Shown: positions 8,525-17,549, counted from the stretch's first letter. The stretch is 64,000 nucleotides of DNA from Bradyrhizobium iriomotense (GCF_018129405.1 NZ_JAFCLP010000010.1:1-64000), one strand, 5' to 3'. Made by a program: numbers and translations. The notes: a model not told the origin generated them from the letters alone.

Positions 8525-9757
8525 TCACGCCCGCTGCTTGTCTCGCCGGCGGGAATTGATCTGCGCCATCAGGATCGGACCAAGCGAAAATTCCCTGACC
8601 TCCGCTTTTCGCGTCAGACCGCGCAAATAACCGCCGGCGGAATTGATCGCCGTCCCGCGCTGCAGGATACACGCGACGACGATGGCTGCGGGCACCTCGC
8701 CCATAACCTTTTGCGCCTCCTCCCAAGCGCTCGGGCTGATACCCAGCATCGATCGCACAACGGCCGCGGTCGCGAGGAAATCGCGCCAGTTCGAAATCCC
8801 ACCTTTTGCATAATCGACGATGTCCGGGCATGCACCGAGAACCATTCCCAACGGATACGAACCTTCGGCGACTCGCGGTGGTTGAGGCCTTGGCTCAGCT
8901 CCCGCCGCCCTGCCTTCTGGAAGGCGAGGTTCAAGATCAATTAAGGCATCGGTATTTGAATTCTGTATGTGGCGCTCAGAATGGGACTCATTGGCGCTCG
9001 AATTCTTGGATTTGATGTGTTCTTCCAGAAGATTGAGCACATCGTCAGCAAGCTGCGACAGCTCGTCGGCGATCGGCTCTAGCTCCTGACGCGTCGCAGT
9101 ACGCGGAATCTGGGCGACCATTGCGCGGAAGGCAGCATGCACCTCCTGCCAATCAGCGGGTCCCTGCCCTGCCCTTCGCGTTGGGACGCCTTCCTCGATG
9201 CCAGTTGCAATCATCTTCGCGATGTCGCGCCGGCACAGCGTGATCCGCTCACGCACGAGCTTGAGCGCGCGGGCTTCGGCCTCGATATCGGCCGCCAGGC
9301 TCTCAAACTCTTCCGAACGCACGACGAGCGGCGACAAATCGAAGCCGAAGGCGAGCTCGATTTCGCCGGCACCGTCCTTCCGCGCATAGCGCTTGCCATT
9401 TGGACTGTCGCGCCGAACGATCAGTCCCGCGTCGACCAGCACAGCGAGGTGACGCCGCAGCGTCGATGCCGGCATGCCGTGCGCCCGCCGACTGAGCTGA
9501 TGGTTCGACGGGAAGACGATCAGATCATCCTCTCCTGTGAGCGCGGTCTCGGGATGGAACGTCAGGAGCGCGTTTAACACCGAGAGCGAACGCTCCGACA
9601 CGCCAAGGCGCGGCCGTGCCGTACAGATGGCGTGGAAGATCTTCCACTTGTGCACGATCTTTTCGGGAGGGCGTTCCGTTGCGACCATTTGGCTTGCCAC
9701 ATGGGCAAGCGTCAGCGATCGCCGCCCGAAGGGCGTCGTTGGAGAGTGTGACTGCAT
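8525..9757 (-). CDS. repC: RepC replication initiator
   Basis: Initiator of repABC replicons; binds the origin, which in this family lies inside repC. The 410-residue protein has the family features: an N-terminal winged-helix part (WKIFHAICTARPRLGVSERS, then SNHQLSRRAHGMPASTLRRH), a charged central linker and the C-terminal domain with NWRDFLATAAVVRSMLGI and GGYLRGLTRKA. An AT-richer stretch around 8936-9030 inside the gene is a plausible origin. It is the last gene of repA-repB-repC and is preceded by the antisense RNA region. Confidence 0.93.
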   Translation of the reverse strand: MQSHSPTTPFGRRSLTLAHVASQMVATERPPEKIVHKWKIFHAICTARPRLGVSERSLSVLNALLTFHPETALTGEDDLIVFPSNHQLSRRAHGMPASTLRRHLAVLVDAGLIVRRDSPNGKRYARKDGAGEIELAFGFDLSPLVVRSEEFESLAADIEAEARALKLVRERITLCRRDIAKMIATGIEEGVPTRRAGQGPADWQEVHAAFRAMVAQIPRTATRQELEPIADELSQLADDVLNLLEEHIKSKNSSANESHSERHIQNSNTDALIDLEPRLPEGRAAGAEPRPQPPRVAEGSYPLGMVLGACPDIVDYAKGGISNWRDFLATAAVVRSMLGISPSAWEEAQKVMGEVPAAIVVACILQRGTAINSAGGYLRGLTRKAEVREFSLGPILMAQINSRRRDKQRA

Positions 9758-9856
9758 GTCTTTGCCTCAGCTGGGCAAAGAAAACCTGCTCGCCGAAACG
9801 ACGATAAAATCGCGTAGAAACTCTTGACTGCGATTCGCGAAAGTGATTCTCTGTCA

Positions 9857-9914
9857 GTCGCCAAACTTGAAGAGAAGGGCTTCCGGAACTCCGTTTCGGG
9901 GGCCTTTTTCTTTT
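9857..9914 (+). ncRNA. repABC counter-transcribed RNA (ctRNA)
   Basis: The repB-repC gap carries on the strand opposite to repC a -35-like TTGACT (9824-9829), a -10-like GATTCT (9845-9850) and a strong terminator: GGCTTCCGGAA, loop CTCCG, TTTCGGGGGCC (9878-9904) followed by TTTTTCTTTT. This is the position and form of the antisense RNA that limits RepC synthesis and sets copy number and incompatibility in repABC plasmids. The 5' end is an estimate. Confidence 0.75.
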
Positions 9915-9954
9915 GCCTTGTCTGCTCCTGGTTCGTGTTAACGGGACGAGGCCG

Positions 9955-10974
9955 TTAAGCCTCGGTAGTTTCCTGACCGCTGCTCGTCTTGGAAAAGGCG
10001 TCGAACAGCGCCGGGAGTTGGTCGACAAGAAATGCCGCGAATGTCGCCGAGACATTCTTGTCGAGGGTAAGCTTCAATTCGCGCTCAGCATGACGCACCT
10101 GCGCAATCTTGTCGCCGGATGCGGAAAAGACCGGCTTGTCTTCCGAAGCCTTCGATGTGCCCGCGGACGGCGGACGGCTGGCTGCTGAGAATGCTGCGAG
10201 AAATCGTGCATCGGTTTCTCGCTCTGCAAATTTCGGTTCGGCGATCGCCGCTCTGACTCGTTTGAGCGCCGCTGCATCCTTGATCAATTCAGCGAATGAC
10301 TGCCAGCGGAAGCGGCCGACTTTCGGAGCCTTGCCGATGGCTTGAATAACATCGGTTGGAACTGATCGGGCCACAGCAAGAAGTTTCGAGGCCTCCGCCC
10401 GATCGACCGACAAGGCATCTTGTACGATTGACCGACTGTGCCCGGCATCTTCGATATGCATCGCGAAGGTGGCGCGCTCAATGAAACTCAAATCTTCGCG
10501 TGGCGCGTTCTCGAGCCCTTGCGCCACGACAAGCGCTTCATCTGACAGCGCTCGCAGGATCGCTTTAACCGAAATGCCTAATTCGCGCGTGGCGCGGACG
10601 CGGCGATGACCATATGCACTCTGGTAGCGCCCTTTTGCGTCAGGATGCTCCCGAACGAGAATGGGCACCTCTTGACCACGCTGTGCGATCGACTGCTTAA
10701 GTGCCTCGAACGAGCTATCATCCTGGTCGCGAAACCGGTCGGCTAGCGGCGACGGATCGATAAGTGAGGGGTCGATTTCAAGGATCATCGCCCCCGAGGC
10801 AATCCTTTCACGCAGCTCCTCGTTTTCTTTCTCGACTCCGGAAAAGGTGTCCTTCAACGAGCGGACTGAGCCGGACGAGACCCGTGGCAAGGCTCCCGGC
10901 ACGTTGTCAGCTGACAACAGAGGTGACTGGGGGGCCGTGAAAAGGCTCTTGATGGTGTCAGTACGTTTGCTCAT
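9955..10974 (-). CDS. repB: RepB, ParB-like partition protein
   Basis: Centromere-binding partition protein of the repABC replicon. The start at 10974 (MSKRTDTIKSLF) is supported by ATGA overlap with the repA stop. The ParB N-terminal domain is visible: IDPSLIDPSPLADRFRDQDD, then SAYGHRRVRATRELG, then LENAPREDLSFIERA. A helix-turn-helix region follows (AGHSRSIVQDALSVDRAEAS). The N-terminal coding region also holds a parS copy at 10903-10918. It should act with RepA on the four parS sites in the window. Confidence 0.93.
   Translation of the reverse strand: MSKRTDTIKSLFTAPQSPLLSADNVPGALPRVSSGSVRSLKDTFSGVEKENEELRERIASGAMILEIDPSLIDPSPLADRFRDQDDSSFEALKQSIAQRGQEVPILVREHPDAKGRYQSAYGHRRVRATRELGISVKAILRALSDEALVVAQGLENAPREDLSFIERATFAMHIEDAGHSRSIVQDALSVDRAEASKLLAVARSVPTDVIQAIGKAPKVGRFRWQSFAELIKDAAALKRVRAAIAEPKFAERETDARFLAAFSAASRPPSAGTSKASEDKPVFSASGDKIAQVRHAERELKLTLDKNVSATFAAFLVDQLPALFDAFSKTSSGQETTEA
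10903..10918. repeat. parS: parS site inside repB
   Basis: GTTGTCAGCTGACAAC is a perfect 16-bp palindrome fitting the repABC parS consensus GTT-N4-GC-N4-AAC. It lies in the first codons of repB. Identical copies occur at 12346, 13175 and 13528. Confidence 0.85.
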
Positions 10975-12185
10975 CGACCCCACACCTTCTTAAGAAGTTG
11001 CGCGATTTCAGCATTGACCGCGTCGACCGATTCCAATGCCCGGTCGTAGGCGCCCCGCCCTACGGCGCCGCGCTCCAGCTCATAAAGTGATTGCTTGGTG
11101 AGACCAGCATTGGCGATCGCGGTCGATTTCCACACGGTGGCCTGGAGCACATCCGATCCAAAAAGGGTCCGGAGGAGAGCCACGATTTGGGCTTCGGGCA
11201 CATCATTGGGATCGTGACGCGTGATGACGTACCGGATGAAATCATGATCGAGTCGTCCGCCAGCTTCCTCGATGACGGACATGAGGTCCGACGTCATGAG
11301 GAGAAATTGGCTCATGGATGCGACATCGACCATCTGAGGATGGATGGTCACGAGCATCGCGGTCGCCGCGTTCAGCGCGCCCATGGTCAAGTAACCAAGT
11401 TGGGGTGGGCAGTCGATGACGACGACGTCGTAGTCGTCGGCGACCTGGTCGATAGCGCTGGCGACACGACGAAAGAATAAGTCGTGTCCGCGTTCACGCC
11501 GCTCGACCATTGCTCGAGGTGTTGTGTGCTCGAACTCCATAAGCTCGAGATTGCCTGGAACGAGACCTATCCCGTCAAAATAGGTCGTCCGAACGACCTC
11601 GCGCATTGGCCGCCGGTGTTCGTCATATCGTATGGCGCCGTAGAGGGTTTCGTTCGCTCCGATGTCGAACTCGGGTTGGTACCCGAACATTGCTGACAGA
11701 GAAGCTTGCGGATCGAGATCAATCGCGAGGACCCGAAAGCCGGCAAGGGCAAGGTATTGCGAAAGATACAACGCCGTCGTCGTCTTGGCAGAGCCGCCTT
11801 TGAAGTTCGCGACGGTGATGATTTGTAGCTTGTCGCCTGGGCGCCGGCGCGGGAGAAATTCCATTGCTTCGCGGGGCCGCGCGGTGGCTAGATACCCACG
11901 CAACTCATGAATCTGACCCAGAGTGTAAGACCGTCGCCCCCCGATTCCTGTCGCTGGGGTCGGTCCAAGTCCGTCGAGAGAAAGCTGCCGAAGATACCCA
12001 TCGGACACGCCCGCAATTCGCGCGACCTCCCCTGAGGTGAACGACCGGAGCGACTTGCTCGCGGAAGGCGGGAAAAGCGTCGTCGCGAGCGAGCGAAGCT
12101 GGCCGGAAAGAATGCCGGCATGCCGAGAGATCCGCGCAGACGCGGTCTCGCTCATCGTACCCAAATCTTCCGCTAAGATCGCCAT
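10971..12185 (-). CDS. repA: RepA, ParA-like partition ATPase
   Basis: Partition ATPase and autorepressor of repABC. Start at ATG 12185 (MAILAEDLGTMSETAS) with GAAGG six bases before it; a TTG start four codons earlier is less likely. The N-terminal extension contains a MerR-like winged helix (FTSGEVARIAGVSDGYLRQL), then deviant Walker A (NFKGGSAKTTTALYL), Walker A' (VLAIDLDPQAS) and Walker B (VVVIDCPPQLGYLT). Its length of about 404 residues is standard. The start region is preceded by a large inverted repeat that is the likely RepA operator. Confidence 0.94.
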   Translation of the reverse strand: MAILAEDLGTMSETASARISRHAGILSGQLRSLATTLFPPSASKSLRSFTSGEVARIAGVSDGYLRQLSLDGLGPTPATGIGGRRSYTLGQIHELRGYLATARPREAMEFLPRRRPGDKLQIITVANFKGGSAKTTTALYLSQYLALAGFRVLAIDLDPQASLSAMFGYQPEFDIGANETLYGAIRYDEHRRPMREVVRTTYFDGIGLVPGNLELMEFEHTTPRAMVERRERGHDLFFRRVASAIDQVADDYDVVVIDCPPQLGYLTMGALNAATAMLVTIHPQMVDVASMSQFLLMTSDLMSVIEEAGGRLDHDFIRYVITRHDPNDVPEAQIVALLRTLFGSDVLQATVWKSTAIANAGLTKQSLYELERGAVGRGAYDRALESVDAVNAEIAQLLKKVWGR

Positions 12186-12191
12186 TTGCCT

Positions 12192-12238
12192 TCTCAAGAC
12201 GGTTTTTGCGCGTCAGACGCCTAAACTCCGTCTTGAGA
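12192..12238. promoter_or_regulatory. RepA operator: nested inverted repeats
   Basis: TCTCAAGACGG (12192-12202) and CCGTCTTGAGA (12228-12238) are perfect 11-bp arms; between them sits the palindrome GCGTCAGACGC (12210-12220). The block lies directly upstream of the repA start, where RepA/RepB autorepression operators are found. Confidence 0.65.
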
Positions 12239-12345
12239 GATGGCCACGATTCTATGATTTGAGCAAGAAATAAAGGGTTAACGAGTTCTTAACGCCCGAT
12301 GGCGCGCCTAACAGCGAGCAAACGGCCTATTGGCGTCGCCTTGCT

Positions 12346-12361
12346 GTTGTCAGCTGACAAC
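12346..12361. repeat. parS: parS site upstream of repA
   Basis: GTTGTCAGCTGACAAC, identical to the copies at 10903, 13175 and 13528; about 160 bases upstream of the repA start. The palindrome extends by a flanking T and A to TGTTGTCAGCTGACAACA. Confidence 0.85.
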
Positions 12362-13174
12362 AATGGCCCCAGCCGGCGGAGCGAGCCTCTACCATAGCGT
12401 GATTCGGCGGGGCTCCACGGACCACCCCAAGCGTCACTCTGTAGTCACGCCACCTGCTGCTTCGATCAGTGTCGCTACCCCGCAGCGCGCCGGGGCCTCC
12501 TTCCATGCGCCGTAAACTGCTCGCTTTTGGTATCGACTCAGCGTGCACCGGGCTTGACGGAGGGTTTTCTCTCCCCGCGCGAGCGTCCCTATTTCCCACT
12601 TCCCAGCCAGTCGTCGCCCCCGGAGAATTGCTTCCTCGGAATGCAAGGCGGGCCCGCTCAAGCTACTCAACCCCGGCGCCCGGACCGGCGGTCCCACGAA
12701 AGGCGCCCTTCCCGGCCGCGTCGAAATACCCGAGCGGGGATAGCGAGCGGCGGGACGTTGTGGGATGTTGGATCGCCAGGGCCGGACGCAGTTAAGCTGT
12801 CACCGCGTTGACCGATGCGCTACCGCAGCACTGTACTGGGCGCCACTCGCCCGAAGCGCGGCACATGGTAACAGGTCTCCAGCCGGTCGGGCGACCAGGT
12901 GTCGAATCTGCGATTGCTCTTGCGCAGCCTGATCGCACCGGGGGAGCCCGGACCTCTGGCCGCAACGCCGCCAACCAGCCCGGCCCTGCCTGCGGCGAAG
13001 GAGGACAACGTGGCCCCGGTCCTCACCCGGACTGGCACGCCGTACTGCAGATCGGCTTGCGCCGAGCCGGATCCAAAAGTTGGGAGACGGTAAGTTCGAC
13101 ACCCGTGCGCCGCATTAGGATTCCATCCCGAGCAAGGGGCTTCGATCGCAGGGCATCAGGAAGGCGCGACGGAT

Positions 13175-13190
13175 GTTGTCAGCTGACAAC
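13175..13190. repeat. parS: parS site in the gene-free region
   Basis: GTTGTCAGCTGACAAC with extended flanking symmetry (ATGTTGTC and GACAACAT). Third copy of the repABC parS motif, 990 bases upstream of the repA start. Confidence 0.85.
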
Positions 13191-13527
13191 ATCGTCTCCC
13201 CGCGCCCCCCCAAGAGGATGGCGGCGCCAGGGTCGGCAGGCGAACGCGCAGCCGGCCCCCATCGTAGTCGGCATCGGGATCAAGGCGTGACCGTGGATTG
13301 TCTGGACTAGCCGACGAGCAAGTTGAGCTCGCGCCTTGCCTGGATCCGATGCGTCAGGAAGCTAATACGCCGTGTCCGGCGTCGAAACGGCACTGCGTTC
13401 GCGGGCGCAAGGCCGACCGACAATCCAATCTGGCAGAGTTGCGTGACATCAGAACGAGGTCGGTTCGATCGGGCAGGGGAGAATCAACTCACGCGGTGCC
13501 AGCTACCAACCAGTCCCTGGAGCAGTT

Positions 13528-13543
13528 GTTGTCAGCTGACAAC
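13528..13543. repeat. parS: parS site in the gene-free region
   Basis: GTTGTCAGCTGACAAC flanked symmetrically by TT and AA. Fourth and most distal copy, about 1.34 kb upstream of the repA start. Confidence 0.85.
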
Positions 13544-14149
13544 AATCTGTGTCCTGCGGTCATTTGGATACACGTCGCCGACGCATGTCCGTCCCGTCGA
13601 GCCATGCCCGTCAGCCCTCGTCGATCTGGACCCGATGAGTTCATTCGGAAAAGATTGGTCTCGCCTCCAGCCCAGGACATGCGAAGCACCACCGGACGAC
13701 TGGGAGGTCGGCATTCATAGAATACTAACCATAAGAAGCCTGATGACCTCTGCGCGTCCTTGTGACCCTCACTACGGCAAGGGCGACACCCGGTTCAATC
13801 TCGGGGACCCTCTCGCCTAGAACCGCTGATGATCAAGGGCGCCGATTTCCCCCAGACCGACGAGGCGGCCTGACAAGCGCTACTATCGGAGCGAGGCGGG
13901 ACATGGCAGAAGTTCTGAACGGTGATTCGCGGCGAAGCTGCCGAGCCGACTGCGGGCAAGCCAGCCCAAGAGCTATGCTGCGACCGGACCGACGAAGGTC
14001 CGAAAGAGGGCAGGGAGCTGCCAAGCGGCGCGCCCTCTCGGCGATTGAAGCCACGGCCGCCAAGGCGCCAGGACCGCTGATTGGCGAACCGAATTCAATC
14101 CTTTTGATCGGGCAATGATCGAGAAGGGACGTCCGGAACCGACATCGCT

Positions 14150-15349
14150 ATGACGGAAGCAAAGGTCGTGTTAGCTTCCGTTTCGTTGGTTCCCATTAAG
14201 GTTATCAAGACCTTGCCGTGCAGCTACAAAATCCCCGATCCGCTGCCCTGGGCCCAGCTCGTCGGGCCGCTCGCCGCCGCCGAGGATGCACTGGCCCGCC
14301 TCGACGAGCGGCTGGCCAAAAGCCCAATCCGCGACGGCGCAATCAGCCGGACGCACTTCACTGATGCCTGCGCCAGTCTGTGGCTGGACGGCGAACTTGT
14401 CCACCTCGATGACCTCGTCCTCCACGACGCCGGCATGGACGTCCGCGCCCCCACCCACGAGCTGACGCGCGCCCATGCGGTGCTGCGCGCCCGTCGGCGC
14501 ATCGCCGATGCGAAGCCGGAGTGGGCGCTGTCAGCTACCGGGCTCACCAGCCTCCGCGGCCGGGGCGAGCGAGAACAGGAGACGAGCAACCGGAAGGGAG
14601 GTGAGGGGAGTCTTGAGGTGGACGACGACGTGGAGCGGGAGGAGGTGGATCTTGAAGGGCCGATCGGCGTCCTTGAGACCGATGCCCACCTGACCGCTGC
14701 CTTCGACGCGGTCGACGCAGCGAACGCTAGGGCGGAGCGCAGGCTTGCCGACGAGACTCGGTTTCGGCCGGATCGGGATTCTCTCGTCTACGATCCCGAC
14801 TGGGATGAGGAGGGGCGACTCGACCACTGGCGCGCCGTGGTCGACCAAACCCGCTGCCTGCCGCCGAGCCTAGCAGGGGCGATTGCCGCCGACGCTTGGG
14901 GTGAGATCGAGCCGCTCGAGCACACGCCGTGGCTCGGCCGCCTGCTCGCCGCGGCGCTGTTGAGGGACCGCGGCAAAACGCGCTGGCATCTGCCGTGCCT
15001 GCATGCTGGGCTGAAGAACATTCCGCGTGAGCGCCGGCGGCCACGCGACGTCGCAGCGCGTTTGGTCGTGCAGCTCGAGGCCATGACCGCCGCCGCCGAA
15101 TCTGGCCGTAAGGACCACGACCGCTGGCTGATGACCAGAAATCTGCTTGCCCGAAAACTTGCCGGCCGCCGCGCCACTTCAAATCTGCCGGCTCTCCTCG
15201 ACTATGTGCTGACCAGGCCGATCGTCTCCGCGGGCATGATTGCGGCGGAGCTCGGGATCACACCCCGTGCTGCCCAAAACCTGGTGGCCGAACTCGGCCT
15301 GCGCGAGGCGACCGGGCGGGGACGCTATCGGGCGTGGGGCGTCCTGTAG
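14150..15349 (+). CDS. RHE_PE00001 family protein (DUF1612/HTH)
   Basis: A 399-residue protein of a family widespread on rhizobial plasmids. Visible features: the opening IPDPLPWAQLVGPLAAAEDA, a Fic-like-looking but distinct helical N-terminal half, a charged linker around residues 145-180 (EVDDDVEREEVDLE), and a C-terminal winged-helix segment (GMIAAELGITPRAAQNLVAE) that should bind DNA. The biochemical role is not known. It is transcribed away from the parS region. The exact start is uncertain: the first 25 residues before PCSYKIPDP look poorly conserved. Confidence 0.75.
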   Translation: MTEAKVVLASVSLVPIKVIKTLPCSYKIPDPLPWAQLVGPLAAAEDALARLDERLAKSPIRDGAISRTHFTDACASLWLDGELVHLDDLVLHDAGMDVRAPTHELTRAHAVLRARRRIADAKPEWALSATGLTSLRGRGEREQETSNRKGGEGSLEVDDDVEREEVDLEGPIGVLETDAHLTAAFDAVDAANARAERRLADETRFRPDRDSLVYDPDWDEEGRLDHWRAVVDQTRCLPPSLAGAIAADAWGEIEPLEHTPWLGRLLAAALLRDRGKTRWHLPCLHAGLKNIPRERRRPRDVAARLVVQLEAMTAAAESGRKDHDRWLMTRNLLARKLAGRRATSNLPALLDYVLTRPIVSAGMIAAELGITPRAAQNLVAELGLREATGRGRYRAWGVL

Positions 15350-15402
15350 CGGCGAAAGTCGGTATGGATGCTCGGTGACTGAGCCGAGAATAAGAACAAA
15401 AA

Positions 15403-15440
15403 CGCCGCCCGCTTGAAATCCAACGCAGGCGGCGGCCTTT
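15403..15440 (+). terminator. Hairpin after the RHE_PE00001 gene
   Basis: CGCCGCC pairs with GGCGGCG across a loop starting CGCTTGAAATCC, followed by GCCTTTCC. It lies about 55 bases after the upstream stop codon. The T-tract is short, so termination strength is uncertain. Confidence 0.4.
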
Positions 15441-15560
15441 CCAGCCCCGGGAGGGTGTGACGCAAAACCCCGGTTACGCTCAATACACCGGACCGAGGCC
15501 TTTATTCCAGCTGGCGCCCGGAGAGGCAGGCCTGAAGATTGACTTAGTTTGATCTTATTT

Positions 15561-15644
15561 ATCGTAGCTCGACTACGATATTGGCGTCAAATCTAATAGT
15601 TGCAGCGGTTTAGAATAGTACGTATTGTCGTAGCATGGCTACGA
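15561..15644. promoter_or_regulatory. Paired inverted repeats, probable AbiEi operator
   Basis: TCGTAG-N5-CTACGA occurs twice: within ATCGTAGCTCGACTACGAT (15561-15579) and as TCGTAGCATGGCTACGA (15628-15644). The second covers the abiEi start codon (15635). AbiEi-type antitoxins are known to autorepress by binding two inverted repeats in their promoter, so the pattern fits autoregulation. The AT-rich sequence between the repeats would hold the promoter. Confidence 0.65.
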
Positions 15645-16372
15645 TTCACAGGGATAAGCTAAACAAGCTTTATACCCACTTGGCGCCCGCGATGCCGCTG
15701 ACCTCCGATGACCTCGCCGCCCTCGGAATCTCGGCTGACCTTGCCGTCCACTATGTCCGTGCCGGCTGGTTGCAACGGCTGGCCCGCGGCGTGTATTGCC
15801 GGCCGAACGATCCGCCCGCCTTGCATCCGAGTCTCGTCCTGCTGCAGCGGAGTTTCGAAGGATTGCATGTCGGCGGCAAGTCCGCGCTCGACTGGCACGG
15901 CATACGGCAATACCTGTCCCAACGGCCTGTCCTCCACCTCTATGGCTGGAAAGCGGGACGCCTTCCGGACTGGTTCACCGAGCGCTTCCCAGCCGAGTAC
16001 CACCGCAAGCGCCTCTTCAAGGAAGAGCCCGGCGCGCTGCTTCATGTCCGGCCTTTCGAGAACCGCAAGGGCGGCCCTCTCGTCTCGGCGCCGGAACGCG
16101 CGTTGCTGGAGGTGTTAAGCGAAGTCGGCGTCCGGCAGCCGCTGCAAGAAGCGCGCGAGCTGGTCGAAAGCACTTACAGCCTGCGTGCCGATCTGCTGCG
16201 AGACCTGCTTAAGCGGTGCACCAGCGTCAAGACCGTTCGCCTGTGCTTGCAGCTCGGCCGCGAACTCTCGCAGCCTTGGGCCGGCAAGCTCGATCCGTCT
16301 CAGTTGCCCAAGGGCAGCGACAGGGCCTGGGTGTCACGCTCCGATGATGGGCTCCTGGTGTTGAAGCCATGA
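15635..16372 (+). CDS. AbiEi-family type IV antitoxin
   Basis: A 245-residue protein with the AbiEi layout: an N-terminal winged helix (MPLTSDDLAALGISADLAVH, then YVRAGWLQRLARGVYCRP) for DNA binding and a C-terminal domain that neutralises the AbiEii nucleotidyltransferase toxin. The motif SALDWHGIRQYLSQRP and the ERALLEVLSEVG region are typical of this family. The stop overlaps the start of the expected toxin gene by ATGA, but that toxin gene is broken, so this antitoxin is an orphan. Two inverted repeats flank its promoter and start codon, indicating autorepression. Confidence 0.8.
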   Translation: MATIHRDKLNKLYTHLAPAMPLTSDDLAALGISADLAVHYVRAGWLQRLARGVYCRPNDPPALHPSLVLLQRSFEGLHVGGKSALDWHGIRQYLSQRPVLHLYGWKAGRLPDWFTERFPAEYHRKRLFKEEPGALLHVRPFENRKGGPLVSAPERALLEVLSEVGVRQPLQEARELVESTYSLRADLLRDLLKRCTSVKTVRLCLQLGRELSQPWAGKLDPSQLPKGSDRAWVSRSDDGLLVLKP

Positions 16373-16499
16373 ACCAGATCTACCTCGACAGCGCGGTTGC
16401 TGACACGCGTGGCGCCGCTGGTGCTCGTCGAGGATATCCGCAAACGCGTGCCAAGCCGACGCCCGGTGGCTGTCGCAGGACGGCAAGGAGGACGGGTGA
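16369..16499 (+). pseudogene. Remnant of AbiEii toxin gene
   Basis: ATG at 16369 overlaps the antitoxin stop and gives MNQIYLDSA, the usual AbiEii opening. The family continuation (LLTRVAPLVLVEDI) appears in another frame, consistent with a small deletion in the CG-rich stretch at about 16395. A third frame then gives ADARWLSQDGKEDG and a stop at 16497. Only about 40 of the roughly 300 expected codons remain, so the central nucleotidyltransferase domain is deleted. Confidence 0.6.
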
Positions 16500-16673
16500 G
16501 GGGAGGTCGCCCGAGCGCCATGGCCGCCCGAGGCGTCCAGAAGCTGCCTCGGAACGGTTTTGCAGACCCGTGGGCCCTGGTTATCCACAGCCGAAGCCGG
16601 AAAGGTTTTGTACTGCCTTCGTTCTGCCGCAGACCCTGGCCAAAGCGTACGCTTGGGACTGAGGAGATTCGCG

Positions 16674-17102
16674 ATGGTCGACTATCTGAGCGGAATTTTC
16701 GGCTCTCTTGCGCCGCAGCCGGTCGCTGCGCCGCAGTTGCCGATGTGGAATTGGCAGGGCCGATCCGGCGCCTGGTATATTCACACGATCTTCCCGTTGA
16801 CGGCGCAGACGTTCATCGAGGGCGCCAACTACATCATGGTCCAACGTCTGACGGATGGCACCCGAAAGGCGATCTACATCGGTCAATCCGAGAACCTGCG
16901 GACGCGATTGCCGCGCCATGAAAAGCTCATGCTGGCCCAACTGCACGGCGCTACTGAGCTGCACATCCACCTGTTGGCGACCACGGATGCAGAGCGCTTC
17001 CGGATCGAGACCGACATCCGCAACGGCCATCCCGCGCCATTGAATGAGCAATCGACGCCGCTCTACAGCGGCTTGCTCGCTGCGTTGGCCGCGAAGCCTT
17101 AG
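16674..17102 (+). CDS. GIY-YIG-like nuclease domain protein
   Basis: A 142-residue protein, start at ATG 16674 with GAGGAG upstream. The GIY-YIG elements are recognisable though divergent: ANYI (about 51-54) for GIY, YIG (68-70), basic residues in NLRTRL (74-79), His82 and the probable catalytic Glu112 in RIETDIRNGHPAPLNEQ. The first 45 residues, with a Trp-rich stretch (MWNWQGRSGAWY), are not part of the fold. Substrate and role are unknown; it follows the AbiE remnants and may belong to a conflict or mobility module. Confidence 0.62.
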   Translation: MVDYLSGIFGSLAPQPVAAPQLPMWNWQGRSGAWYIHTIFPLTAQTFIEGANYIMVQRLTDGTRKAIYIGQSENLRTRLPRHEKLMLAQLHGATELHIHLLATTDAERFRIETDIRNGHPAPLNEQSTPLYSGLLAALAAKP

Positions 17103-17549
17103 CTATTTTGAGTGAGAGGGTCGCCGTGGTCGAGGAGACCATACCGGCAGCGCGGCGACCGACCGGGATACTGTGGGGATGCGATCATGAATCCCGAAGG
17201 GCACCGCGAAAGCTCGAAGCCCAAGGATCGCCGGCAGGCTGCTTTCCTGTCGAGAAGTAGCGAGCAAGCCGTCTCACCGGGCAGGGGAGAGATGGCGCCC
17301 GACGCGAGGGGCCGGCTCCGGGTTTCCGAACCGCCAACATCGTTGCAGGGCAGGCGGCCGTCTCTCGGCTTAAGCGCAAGTTTTCCGGGGGATGGCCCCG
17401 CTATGCCCTAGCTCAGGACCCCACCAGGTTTCCTTGGGTAGTCTTATAGAGATCTGAATCTCCCAATTTGGAGCAGCCCGGGCGCGCTCGGCGCGCATTT
17501 GCCCGCTCTCGCAGACCGGAAAAAATCGGCGCTTCGCGAAACGCCCTGA
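17103..17549. other. Gene-free stretch between GIY-YIG and Abi genes
   Basis: About 450 bases without a frame I can support. A plus-strand frame from ATG 17187 exists but has a low-complexity, arginine/proline-rich translation and no recognisable domain. The region separates two convergent genes and may be remnant DNA. Confidence 0.4.

Larger units (their letters stand above)
12239..14149. other. Gene-free centromere-proximal region
   Basis: About 1.9 kb between divergent repA and the RHE_PE00001-type gene. It contains three identical parS palindromes (listed separately) but no reading frame with a recognisable protein. Base composition is high GC, as in its neighbours. It probably serves as the partition locus and upstream control region of the replicon. 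Confidence 0.6.

Noticed and set aside
12346-13543. CRISPR-like array from repeated palindromes
   Set aside because: The 16-mers are hundreds of bases apart with no regular spacers and match the repABC parS consensus.
12434-13820. Several short frames on both strands upstream of repA
   Set aside because: Translations are arginine/proline-rich without motifs, and they overlap one another; the region is better explained as a parS-bearing non-coding locus.
17112-17411. 99-codon plus-strand frame
   Set aside because: No ribosome site, low-complexity translation and no family resemblance.
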